Positions 41,901-47,956 of a stretch of DNA of 64,000 bases are shown piece by piece; the stretch's first letter is position 1, and every line of letters starts with the position of its first letter. The notes under the pieces were generated by a model, which worked only from the letters and a program-made list of their open reading frames with translations, was not told the DNA's origin and did not search any database. A program made the position numbers and the translations under genes. Origin of the DNA: Sergeia podlipaevii (lineage: Eukaryota; Euglenozoa; Kinetoplastea; Trypanosomatida; Trypanosomatidae). Location of the stretch: positions 1 to 64,000 of the forward strand of contig JASANZ010002186.1 in assembly GCA_030849805.1 (NCBI GenBank), given 5' to 3'.

Positions 41901-42728
41901 GAGGACCACTTAAAATCGTACGTTAATAAGCCCAACACGCGTGGTCAGTTTTCGAGTTGGTTTGACAACATTGTGCGGAAGATTCCGTCTGATATGCTGG
42001 AGCACGGTCTCATGGAATTGGCGCCAAGTCACTGCGGGTGGTATGCGGTACGCAACGCCTTCTTGCAATCGAATGCCGCGGTCTCTATTGCATCGTATGT
42101 GCTCGGAGTGGGGGATCGCCACTTGAGCAACTTTCTTGTCGACAAATTTACTGGAGAATTGATTGCGATTGATTTTGGTTACGCTTTTGGTGAAGCAGTG
42201 CGCAAGCTCCCTATCCCTGAGCTGGTCCCCTTCCGGCTTTCGCCCCAAATGCACTATGTGCAAGGGGCACTTGGCTCCGCCGTTACCGAACGCCCGATGC
42301 AGCACGTACTGCATGTTTTGCGATCCTCTCGGAGCATAATCGAGGGTTTGGTGGCGTCCTTTGCGTATGAGCCGCTTGTGCAGTGGAAGTATGAGAGCAT
42401 TTATGCAGGTCAGAGCAGTGATGAGGCTGCCACTTCTAGGATTGTGTCTGTATCGCGTAAGCTGAACCTTGAGTGCCCGGGTACTCTCCTCCTTGAGGAC
42501 CTGAAAGCTAATCGGTTTGTAGCAAAGGGCAAGAGGAGCCTTCTTGAAGCGATCCAAACTGTAGTAGAGGCAGATGGGAGAAGGCGTGCTGAGCATAATC
42601 CAGCAGAGACTGAAATGGCAAATGATAATAACTTAGCAGAGCAGGCTTTTGTGAACTACTTGGTGGATCTTGCAACAGATAGCAATGTCCTTGGGCGAGC
42701 ATATAGTGGTTGGCAGCCTTTTTTCTAG
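29931..42728 (+). CDS. DNA-PKcs-like giant PI3K-related kinase
   Basis: DNA-PKcs is the Ku-recruited kinase of non-homologous end joining. The protein has 4265 residues in one open frame, close to human DNA-PKcs. It consists of a very long helical-repeat region, a FAT-like region, and a C-terminal kinase domain with FLAKGGDDLRLDQRIQEIF (ATP-binding Lys near residue 3892), GVGDRHLSNFL (catalytic loop, about 4057-4067) and IAIDFGYAFGEAVRKLPIPE (DFG, about 4077-4083). The FATC end is LVDLATDSNVLGRAYSGWQP plus FF. The spacing and words of the catalytic and FATC blocks match DNA-PKcs rather than ATM, ATR or TOR. Acidic insertions occur near residues 579, 1562 and 3066, and an alanine run near 450. 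Confidence 0.92.
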   Translation: MYVDSLVGELRGALNDSVDAISAMLQRKDFSDVIVLLEDIEQRLSSHTAHFKQTHVSTSWLWDVLCFRASTPTDKQQATLLSILPRLRENVCVSSNREDSKALKKCLSTLLFALQYPFRRCVATVQLARARDVVWDVFMSLHHLHKHTDSQAECLSVLRSIIAPETFLAAAQGGAEPDSQDAAISGVQFGVDEMAGVCVSVCERKAAGGGRLKSMAMQLLGCMSARYPVDMSAKASRVFECFKCVASRLTEQTDVEQMVGEGFFLGIKDYLKVFPLSYTVASERAFVVTLHQMVKNAMLLAESTSNYRFCKSALVFLRHHATTTLAECIASDAEDYFSILQRLWEHKNVDVHRAAYPATASFLQALSQQLSELSPAASIFPAPAADTSLVLGRLLDKLEATLRFQDSTRSQLAFALVACGYLARPLRYRCGDVALLAVFDGLAEKCDVVFSAAAAATATAATPAYVAGADGSVDAQPLVGGDDIVRLIPQFLTAFACFFLEIPYISQSGLKSAQTVVGTALTLLPHPAFFERIRDVTAPALLKLLVSVQYHGAVTQMSLYSWVCERTLQLVAGEKSACESEDDSGSTDEGENGEPDLFTEEPNEAQYLQQLAGNAHTVYARLWLRLLSSQACEDRSWGYPWQSVDVARPQAQLRVTFQRLLLQTVRGLDLAVTATSGGETLPLHVVLMLGQGAIQPRCQADYQAFLRLVALHTAIARSLWCQMDNASAAAEIALGDRLGEWLVHVLRIAKLYPHVSGFLVLSYTALQVARGSASLSDGVQRTLMDAAAVCEQRLQICTDELLYQCCMFLLVVSRWIPASPQALVKPLTIVLACHSGIMADVETVNAESALAILFDCVEHQPHAAAVLVPSLLASASVMEQPRVRDRLCLLAAKYGIEISAALLRGSVAVHAKSVVGPAYAPQRPRWKVREVLLKLPFGGTEIHFPVVRLLPKVVHLSQYATERTTRTTSAELLHFAVTWMLGNGAGCEDVFPAMVQLAAQGTDDGAVAAEIFHALLLQCARWFGGAGKVKEAETLERVLLEQLGSSSGAVRRVASEALVEYVRWSSKRHPSGSSRTGVSQGVRVLLLSESIRARLGAATFLHQLLAAVRAESAAMLVGDAHSLVSALASAARLSLCQSNSEEFGVMRELSTCMRLLCEFYQSTSSGSRSREALQKLSVKSAEDVEAALLCACKETACIANETAIAAARLLGVISSVRTDVGQHWRWSHNHGPLLNQLMATGTAAEEVQGGLALCSVLIEAAVLPPPPGTAGAGSSKRSHPDSIEGPTVHDAVRLLLCNASAAIAKYAIALSLQDANGAVGMPEFFYSLQRFLRSVIQQQRDRSSSDKSTYMKREVASHLVSSSLFKCTAAMLLASETTGSIGPSSERRDCAIALLESVSVLLPWHAEADSMRSQLVDALREKLPLFCRQSTKEGCMDMFLASPISVSDSVADVAALTRLPFVNADGRTDPINVWTAVVGLPPFSSVSRAMAALTQFLHDAVRDSRVALTHRGALVCRSVALLLVGGGGVGFGDLLTAVLGKDEEREDSVAPGRVRFAAATREVEEEEEEEKEATQGDCKDRVGFRVATDVVLDMCSTILTEACESERYVALAQYVRDIASAVTASIVYQDKRKRADSMSADLGNPSGGWDYEQNVPVLLLRHALRLQVRCFSVEHMRHALVEATTAVVLAPVHVDMAVVSLQLQMMEACWRIDSAGAWSCGALRTAAVDVVKRACTSEAWTGRRHALLSSRDATRLLVLSSRVYRALLGGDARTEDFPEIAKLVACGVHTMECIVREELPLDWREVGSETLQSSNYHAVVQGLTVMCGALTPRSTAALRTMLPLLAQTDLPHSAAIAATVDTALHSLRSAELLALCQECMQLQKEALPRQMWWAATYRISLPALRSFPVDIRVSFFVEHVSYWVRESEETPIISCHKQSNALTLLETMYRLTDATDLKGRINDAYTGREGSANTGKELTLALIKLCSAARVFAYPGGANSTAEMSELRAEARMDLLSYRQAAYRCLVAVLTATQDKEAVFVKLLLDSSNVDMWNKIINTTCAHELSIETNFLRVAEVVAKESSDWELKDLRPTSSKRGARLTGAPGAAEGITLDSWWLSMQPIDYHSSVGPTNGESANSFMNHALHSQRLSAQRRQNPLLSHYGWSQRTMPLPSSSFTSMIDMDEVWRSTCSGVLFSLIDFMIDRFGCSHPMSSAHGVAATSLWVREVEQLLASDKIHTNARLVVLRMVQLRRGFFAQHASILRDAVIAVATHPSVSSGGLLHYVARDVVVMVMGWVRDGYTSWSEGTGAYNLVRFLVHAVPRTDSAYVGRCNIELFKALWEQVATVPCLRPSDLALVLRSDASAVPVCVQMCGVIADSGTCLATLAAPTTVAPSEVRELYQELLKYIEGQKGDGALAAAEVVGMELRALQAHQASPQESGSGSSSRVIASAVMEDLYVLLREGTVRVLMKLWRSGNSSTAALKALRVVETYNSSVLSDFLPSTVFANFASSGSDTQLLVMDVLGCAPKQCARVYDILHAQFAGSLTRYNVAVRNALYALLALLVPHLSVDALRKTSSLFLTEEALRHMSGTEDSRVAFYKLCVAVLSNTSGHKLGEEKAEGSGQRAFTQPVYDILISSGLQDSSLFVQDVVLEYMDKYGCSEHAAERLAQLLDALKVSKCDAWLRHAAVLLLSLSRRSRSFDDCSFLFSKPLVECNFTRMVLGSKSQASVSRQAPLFSQSVAEALRGVGGVTAAAVNSITYVGASQHSSAVGAHSLQTSTQSSVGGSSAAASWRRGRPLPSSLQMDSAGQFTALAMGRSSPRSQVRSGLIFTRSGESVSGARDFTLRRLQALPESAKVLKYMQAAARNLTDRVEEERKKASLQASQVIVFRDYREGEVPDIQVSLQGFVTPLQALCLRDSEVASLVCATLAEDILAAMSAPATAQGVPHAPSPVPYFARDAGNRSLPPDADSARLSACLRDLVERTVVDAPSSAASTFFTREAAFLYRKAGGSITTAQCQALVAGTRGGEKEESNDVSHEGAVVQLVDDVMATICRKDERADGKSSEEEEEGAEREQRRVGWLAYSNALQSAGDADMSAIAIGKFLSKEDAGVFTEALRMSEDGAFALEAERLQSWLESHGNSAPGVRDVLSHQLRVAKHALLQWESMADTFPSAATSMTEWCIATRSEARLVIPILVRGSTHQDKASIPGTLQAVMEKAWPAEWSQVLLGQGRWTECEQYVSSVLPRVLASSDGNGIKYREAFRLMLSLDAACVLSSVERDQPRAMESLRQYIATVPLAATEGVHIDAHVVDEALWVRACVDAALGDRYSEKFFPNDLEALRSASRSAQQCICQRAGESLLSTREWNGAVRTLLAHAHKLGSSEAHLWPLAARARAFDIAYSAKYYRAPSSSPQEQLEKLVLRYSTRRDSLTETDRRKLGADLALCAITLGLNHRGSVNRPSDLYAEAKKLAECTEEGFIENDLVLLDAIDHILSHITQGAWHQHKGTGSHDSDAVAGCWRMFASTMVRCLHAHGGTSAVESRTAAPITRVPRLLQLFDVLGKVAGGEDAEWAATLESLAALPVTVWLPWTSQLISAVLRTGHPLLAEVLAGLAEAHPQSVYFPYHCATEELRNLEVACASPAAARTAGAAKVSSVTDRDAPIRLGAALNRLRQTLLFSSELAAVRAFASELHKLHDPEQRLITWMRAISGELQQYSTSNANDREHYDRAQELFLKACADCLDPSQWQETEVVNRRYAALGASENVKELFCKDGVLTKDPTAFSKAFTEALNRLKKGGAEEAHKALYAADTMLLENYSARLSQCFEVAVAKGEQQILLPIQPVMLLHTSSAEPLKECVFEAASSMKVMRSKERPKRLTLFTSRGPHMFLAKGGDDLRLDQRIQEIFVVLNGFLLSSSSSYVVRDSSTRCWRRHIIRTYSVIPVSRFMGLVEWVPETEVLSSIISNARSDFDTIFSTASAAFRVGFPSVEDHLKSYVNKPNTRGQFSSWFDNIVRKIPSDMLEHGLMELAPSHCGWYAVRNAFLQSNAAVSIASYVLGVGDRHLSNFLVDKFTGELIAIDFGYAFGEAVRKLPIPELVPFRLSPQMHYVQGALGSAVTERPMQHVLHVLRSSRSIIEGLVASFAYEPLVQWKYESIYAGQSSDEAATSRIVSVSRKLNLECPGTLLLEDLKANRFVAKGKRSLLEAIQTVVEADGRRRAEHNPAETEMANDNNLAEQAFVNYLVDLATDSNVLGRAYSGWQPFF

Positions 42729-43152
42729 AGCCACAAGCATTCCTGCGAATATAATCAGGTTTTTTTTTTAAGCTGAATTACATTTTTTATATATTTTCTT
42801 TGCTATTGTTGCATGTGAGTGTGTGTACACCACGTTAGCTACAAAAAAATAATAATATCTGATATGCAACGCATGTCCTCATTATTTTTTTTGTTTTCTT
42901 CTGCTCAGTCGCGCGCACAAACGTAGAAACTTTTTTTTTGGCTGTTGTTGGAATATACGTGTTTTAGTGTGTCTTTCATAAGTATTGTTCTTGTCACTTT
43001 TCTTGCTTATATAAATATTGCCATCCTCTTACTCGGTACTTTCTTTTCATTACTATTCTTTTGTTCTTTTTAAACGACTCAAGGTAATTTCTTGCTTTGT
43101 CGAGTGGAATATTCCCCCCCCCCCCACTAGTTTTGCTTTTATTCACACTTGA
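42729..43152. other. Intergenic with poly(C) run
   Basis: A 12-base C-run at 43114-43125 sits 27 bases before the HRD1-like start codon, after T-rich tracts at 42880-43070. No gene seen. Confidence 0.6.
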
Positions 43153-44757
43153 ATGTCAGTTGTACTCACCATAGCGGGCGTGCGACCGCTTGAAAGTTAT
43201 TATATTGTCTTGGTGATTGGCTTGCTGCTGTACTGGAATACAAAATCAATTGCGTCCCATTTCTCTATTGCGCTGGAATGGACGTTCTACACAACTGAGA
43301 TACGCAGCGCGTTCGGTATTCTTGCCTACTGGGTAGAGCAATGTCTTTGTCTGAGAAGTGTACCTCAAGCACAGCTGGCTTCCATGGGACTTCTCGGATC
43401 ACTGTCAATGTTTATAGACGCCGTCGGTCTTGCCCTCTACACCGGTAGTGCATCAAGCACCTGGACTGGCGCCACTACTACACGCGTGTTGCTTGGCTGC
43501 TGGGTTGCCAGGACGTGGCGATGGTACATGGAATGGCAGCAGTGCTCGGTACGTGAGCACATGACGACGTGTATGGCTGCCGCGTGCATTACTGCGTGTA
43601 GTCTCTTACAATGGTCGTACTACACAACATTGCCGGACTCACCAGAAGCAGACAGTAGTGGCGCTCTGCTGAAGTACGCGGCCACTGTGCATTCCGTGTC
43701 TCTGGGCTTGCAGAGCTTTGCAATCGTGTTCAGCTGCCTGCTGCGCTGGTTTGGCTATCGGCTGCTCAATGAAGGACCTAGGGTAGTAGGAGTCACGCAA
43801 AGATCTTTTGAGAATACCATCATTGACCCTGACTCTGACGAGTTTCGCCTCTATGGACGGTATGGGTACTATTTTATACTCTTCTTTGTGACGTGGTATT
43901 GCAGCCCAGCATCTATGCCGCTCTTAAATCAATTAGTCGTACTCGTAAACTTGTACATGGCAGTCGCCACATCACGCACCATTACGGCGTATAAAGCCCT
44001 GCTCCACTCCTTTCCAGAAGTCACGGTGGGTTCTCAGGAGCTATGTAATATCTGTCTGGGAGACTTTGCGCATGGCGTGCTGGCGAAGCAACTACCATGC
44101 GGTCATGTATTTCACGGGCCTTGCATTCGTAAGTGGCTCTTGCGAAAGAACATCTGCCCAACGTGCCGGAGAGTAGCCACTCAAAACGTCTCGCCAGCGC
44201 ACGCTCCGCAGCCGCAACCAGACACAGAACATTCCCAGCAGAGGACAGGTCCTGTGATGATCTATATGCCAGCTACCGCTCGCACTCTCTCCGGCTCCCT
44301 CCAACCCCTTGCTCCACGTATGCCGTATCGCGTAGACCTGCACGCGGCAGCGGTCCCCCCCATGGCACGTGATATTGCAGAACCTAGAATATCGGCCACA
44401 CACACTAGTGGTGGCGATACAGTTGTACAGTCGCCTACATCATCCGCATTGGCATTCATACGGCGACAAGTGGCCGCACAGCAGCAGCAGCAGCAGCAGC
44501 GACCGCCAAGGGAAGACATTAATGCGCAGCTAACTCTAATTACTACACAACTCGGTACAGTTACAGAGCAAAGAAGAAAAGCGCAGGCACAACTGGCCAT
44601 TACTCAGTCAGCAAAGCCAGAACAGAACACGATAGACGACATTTTCACAGAGGGGCAGCCACTCACTGCAACGCACGAGCAACGGCAGCAGCACAAGCGT
44701 CCTCGTGATGAGGATGCAACCACAGAGGGTCTAGCGGCGAAGCAGCCGAGGCGATAG
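43153..44757 (+). CDS. HRD1/synoviolin-like membrane RING-H2 ubiquitin ligase
   Basis: HRD1 is the ER membrane ligase that ubiquitinates misfolded proteins during ER-associated degradation and forms part of the retrotranslocation channel. The 534-residue protein has several membrane helices in residues 1-270. A RING-H2 finger at about residues 298-341 follows (CNICLGDF, then LPCGHVFHGPCIRKWL, then CPTCRR, with Cys/His order C3H2C3). A long hydrophilic tail contains a glutamine run near residues 443-450 and a basic end. Topology and RING position fit HRD1; gp78-type ligases are the alternative. No CUE domain is visible. Confidence 0.85.
   Translation: MSVVLTIAGVRPLESYYIVLVIGLLLYWNTKSIASHFSIALEWTFYTTEIRSAFGILAYWVEQCLCLRSVPQAQLASMGLLGSLSMFIDAVGLALYTGSASSTWTGATTTRVLLGCWVARTWRWYMEWQQCSVREHMTTCMAAACITACSLLQWSYYTTLPDSPEADSSGALLKYAATVHSVSLGLQSFAIVFSCLLRWFGYRLLNEGPRVVGVTQRSFENTIIDPDSDEFRLYGRYGYYFILFFVTWYCSPASMPLLNQLVVLVNLYMAVATSRTITAYKALLHSFPEVTVGSQELCNICLGDFAHGVLAKQLPCGHVFHGPCIRKWLLRKNICPTCRRVATQNVSPAHAPQPQPDTEHSQQRTGPVMIYMPATARTLSGSLQPLAPRMPYRVDLHAAAVPPMARDIAEPRISATHTSGGDTVVQSPTSSALAFIRRQVAAQQQQQQQRPPREDINAQLTLITTQLGTVTEQRRKAQAQLAITQSAKPEQNTIDDIFTEGQPLTATHEQRQQHKRPRDEDATTEGLAAKQPRR
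44482..44502 (+). repeat. (CAG)n run encoding polyglutamine
   Basis: Perfect CAG repeat of about seven units inside the HRD1-like gene. It translates to a glutamine run in the disordered tail and is prone to length change. Confidence 0.85.
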
Positions 44758-45193
44758 TGTCTGCAGATGCTGCACTCCTGCACATCGCCTGTCATTCGTA
44801 TACAGGCGAGCAGAACCGAATACCGCTTGCAGAAAACTTTTTGACCGGAGAATTCACAGTGCGGCGCATAAAAGTTGCTTTCCCATATATACCAAATTCA
44901 AGAAAGGAAAAAGTATCTTATAATTGTACATAGTGGTTCTTGACGTCTGTGATTATATGTGTGAATGGTTATTGTCTTCGCCCAAATGTCAAAAAAAAAA
45001 AAACTCTTTTTTCCTTTTTCTTTTGAACGTTATCATTTTTTATTATTTTTGTGTGGAAGCGAAAAAAAAATAAAGCGCGTTCTTGATAGTGCCCACTTAG
45101 CAGTAAAAAAAGAACGAACACTCTGCACATTTACGCACGTGGGTTTCAATAAAATAAAAGGTAACATCTATTGAATAATTTTTCCATTTAGCA
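44758..45193. other. Intergenic
   Basis: No gene. A-runs at 44991-45003 and 45062-45071. The tract attttttccatttag ends in AG at 45190-45191, two bases before the PHF5A start. Confidence 0.6.
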
Positions 45194-45535
45194 ATGCTGC
45201 GACACTCCAAGCAGGACCTTCAGATGTGCCGTAAGACGGCTGGGACCTCTCTAGGATATGTATGCCATCAGCACGAGGGGCGATGCGTGATATGCGACTT
45301 GCAGTTTGACGAGGTGCTGCCGACCATGCGGCCCGTGCACCTGTGCGATGACTGCGGTCTTGTAGCAGAGGGAAGCGAGAGGTGCGTCATGTGCGGTAAT
45401 ACGCGCACTGCTGAAGTTGCGTACTACTGTCAGTACTGTGTAGCGCTGGAGAAGGATAGAGATGGATGCCCACGCGTTCTCAACCAGAGCAGACAGCAGC
45501 GCCTGAACGCGCTAAGAGCTGCACTTCCAAAGTAA
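45194..45535 (+). CDS. PHF5A/Rds3 (SF3b14b), SF3b zinc-knot subunit
   Basis: PHF5A is the small knotted zinc protein that helps SF3B1 form the branch-site pocket of the U2 snRNP. The 113-residue protein has the family opening (DLQMCRKTAG) and the expected series of CxxC pairs, CVICD, CDDCG, CVMCG and CQYC, and then EKDRDGCPRVLN, the most conserved PHF5A block. It has a slightly longer central loop than the human protein (about eight residues, in LQFDEVLPTMRP). The role in trans-splicing is inferred from the family. Confidence 0.95.
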   Translation: MLRHSKQDLQMCRKTAGTSLGYVCHQHEGRCVICDLQFDEVLPTMRPVHLCDDCGLVAEGSERCVMCGNTRTAEVAYYCQYCVALEKDRDGCPRVLNQSRQQRLNALRAALPK

Positions 45536-46028
45536 ATCAATGAGGATGGGTGTGGGTGAACTTAATCTTTTTAAGTATGTTGTGCCTTGGAGAATGTCAC
45601 CGTTGGCAAAAAAAAAAAAAAGGTGTGCAAGGTGATTGCATAATTGCGTTGTTAGAAGGAACCTAAGTGTAATTGTACACTATACTGCATTAGACAAAAT
45701 GCCACTGAAAGAAACGTATGATGCGCTCTCTCCTTTGCTTCGTTGGGTTATACGTTGGGGTCGATACGCAAAAATACGCGCCACTTCACTATTGTCATTT
45801 TTTCCCATGTTGTTGTTTTCTCTCTCTCTCTCCCCCTTCCGCTTGATCGCAATGTACGGTGTGTAGAAACACTAAAAACGCACTGCACTCTCTCTCTCTC
45901 TCTCCCTGTGTTGACGTGCCAGGTGCTGTGCGAGTGTGCGTGTGTGCAATAAACGGGATTTGCTTGCCCAACGCAGCACTTCGCAGGTATTTTAACCAAA
46001 TTAGGCGAATTGGCAATTTAATCTCATA
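45536..46028. other. Intergenic with CT runs
   Basis: CT-rich tracts at 45819-45840 and 45889-45908 probably serve trans-splicing of the following gene. A 76-codon frame at 45636-45866 ends in the CT tract and does not look coding. No gene seen. Confidence 0.6.
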
Positions 46029-47042
46029 ATGTGGCGATACAGTTCCACCGTAGCAGCTGCAGCAGCAGTGACGGTCGCACATCGCTCTTTGGTGCAGCGC
46101 ACTTTAGTGTGCCGTGGATTGGAACAAGTTCAGGACGTACCTAGCTCAACGGATCGTAAGCCCACAGGTATGCATCGAGGTCCTGGCAAGCGTCAGACAT
46201 CACCACGTGAGGCGGACAAGTATCAATTTATCAAGAAGTGGGATTTGCAGATGCGAGAGACGTGGGACGAACTGGAGCCATTCAAGGGCTTGCCCAAACC
46301 CAAGAAGCAGTTTGGCAACGAGGCTTGTGAGATCATCTGGCCATATGCGTTGCTGCTTGAGCGCGTAGTAAAGGTGCATCCCTTCACCAAGTCTATTTAC
46401 GTGTATTACAGTCAAAAGCAGGCCACTGAAGAAGGGAAACTAGCAATGGAGACTGCCAAGGCCTTCTCAAGGGAGTTTCTTGTCCCTATCACCTTTCACA
46501 ACTCTCAGGTTTACATAGAGACAGAGATGCTGTTGGAGTACAGTGAGACGCCATGGGTGGTGATGCATTGCCTGGATGGGACACAGCGCGTTTCCCCCAT
46601 TAAAGTGTCTGAGGGCACATCTCCCGCGGCTGGTGCTCAGCAGGTGCTCGCGTCTGTTGTGAAGTCCTGTGAGGATATGGGCAGGAGCGTGAAGAACCCA
46701 AAGGAGGTGACACGTGCGTTGAACGAGCGGCCTCTGCAGAATCAGTACTTGCGCATTAACTACCAGTGGTATGGCGACACGCCAGAGGAGCGTATGAGCC
46801 ACTTGGTTCAGTGGGACTTTGACCCAGCTGCAGTGGAACCACACCTGCGCTCCCGCACTCGTCACGTGCTTGACTGGATGAACTACGATGGCAACCTGCC
46901 AACCCACAATTCAGTTCGTGTGAATGTTCGCCGCGAATCAGCAAGGATGCGCAAGCCAAACGTTGTTTCCGGGCCCAAGACCTTCTTTAACTCCGCTGGG
47001 TCTCGGGCTAACGCGCGTACTGGCCGCTTTGGGCCAAAGTAG
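46029..47042 (+). CDS. Mitochondrial protein, possible mitoribosomal L51/S25-type fold
   Basis: The 337-residue protein has a basic, alanine-rich N-terminus without acids (about residues 1-30, MWRYSSTVAAAAAV), as expected for mitochondrial import. Its middle part (about 110-190) reads as alternating strands and helices. VKVHPFTKSIYVYYS, AKAFSREFLVPITFHN and TPWVVMHCLDGT could form a thioredoxin-like L51/S25/CI-B8 domain of mitochondrial ribosomal proteins. The tail is basic and rich in asparagine and arginine, which would suit rRNA contact. I do not recognise the family with confidence. A mitoribosomal role is inference. Confidence 0.65.
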   Translation: MWRYSSTVAAAAAVTVAHRSLVQRTLVCRGLEQVQDVPSSTDRKPTGMHRGPGKRQTSPREADKYQFIKKWDLQMRETWDELEPFKGLPKPKKQFGNEACEIIWPYALLLERVVKVHPFTKSIYVYYSQKQATEEGKLAMETAKAFSREFLVPITFHNSQVYIETEMLLEYSETPWVVMHCLDGTQRVSPIKVSEGTSPAAGAQQVLASVVKSCEDMGRSVKNPKEVTRALNERPLQNQYLRINYQWYGDTPEERMSHLVQWDFDPAAVEPHLRSRTRHVLDWMNYDGNLPTHNSVRVNVRRESARMRKPNVVSGPKTFFNSAGSRANARTGRFGPK

Positions 47043-47405
47043 TTGTGCCAAGAGGTCCTTAGGCGATGTGCTGACAATTTTCAAGCGCGAGATTGGTGTT
47101 GTGTTGGGAGGTCGTTTGGACCACTTCTTCTTTTCTCGTTTGTAACTGTGTAGGAACCCAAAACAAATGAACTATTATTCCAAGTACCACACGATGTGCT
47201 CTCCCGCCAATGTGAAGGAGAAAGGTTTAAGATGCGCTGCTAAGATTAATTCATCGCTACACATTGACGCCTACTGCATATTACTTTCTTCATCTCTTCT
47301 TCCATTTAGGCTCTGTGTACAGCAGCTGCCACTCTAACTGAGTTAGCTCCTACATATTACATACAAATATACACACAATAACAGACGAACATTAGTTGCT
47401 CTCTT
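47043..47405. other. Intergenic
   Basis: No gene. A pyrimidine tract at 47285-47308 with AG at 47310-47311 probably serves the next small gene. Confidence 0.6.
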
Positions 47406-47603
47406 ATGGAATATTCAGACAGTGACAACGATCTTCAGATGGCGGCACGAGATAGCGCCAAGCACGAGGAAAGCATCCAAAACGAGGCTTATCGCCAGGC
47501 ATTTAGTGAACTGTCAGGCGAGCTCTACGTGGAAGTGTACAAGGCAGCTATTGCTGAATCAATGGCGGAAAGGAAAGAAGCATGGAAGCTGACCAGCGCG
47601 TAA
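47406..47603 (+). CDS. Small acidic hypothetical protein (65 residues)
   Basis: I do not recognise it. It begins at the first good ATG after a pyrimidine tract and AG, and normal intergenic spacing separates it from both neighbours. The product is acidic at the N-terminus (MEYSDSDNDLQ) and helical in the rest (YRQAFSELSGELYVEVYKAA), without membrane segments. It may be a small subunit of a larger complex, but there is no direct indication. Confidence 0.5.
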   Translation: MEYSDSDNDLQMAARDSAKHEESIQNEAYRQAFSELSGELYVEVYKAAIAESMAERKEAWKLTSA

Positions 47604-47956
47604 AGGGGGGTTTCTATATATATCTGTATATATAAATAAAGAGGAAAATATATTTTTTTCTATTGCTTGCATTACTCAATAATCCGCATATATTCAGCGA
47701 CACAAGTATTTATACGCATGCCCGATAAGGTGCCAATTTGCTAGCATTTCACTACTCAGCTTTGTCCATAGCGTTGTTTTAATAAACTGTTAACATTTTT
47801 GAACTAATGGTTTTTTTTTTCCTTTTTTGTCCTTTTTGCTTGTTTGCAGGCCGAAGGCATAGACCCATCTCCAGAATTAGGTGCCAATTGGTGCATCTTC
47901 ACACGTTTTCTACACATCACATTCACTTTTTAAAACATACAAGTGAAACAGATTGA
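47604..47956. other. Intergenic
   Basis: No gene. T-rich tract at about 47811-47847 with AG at 47848-47849. Confidence 0.6.
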
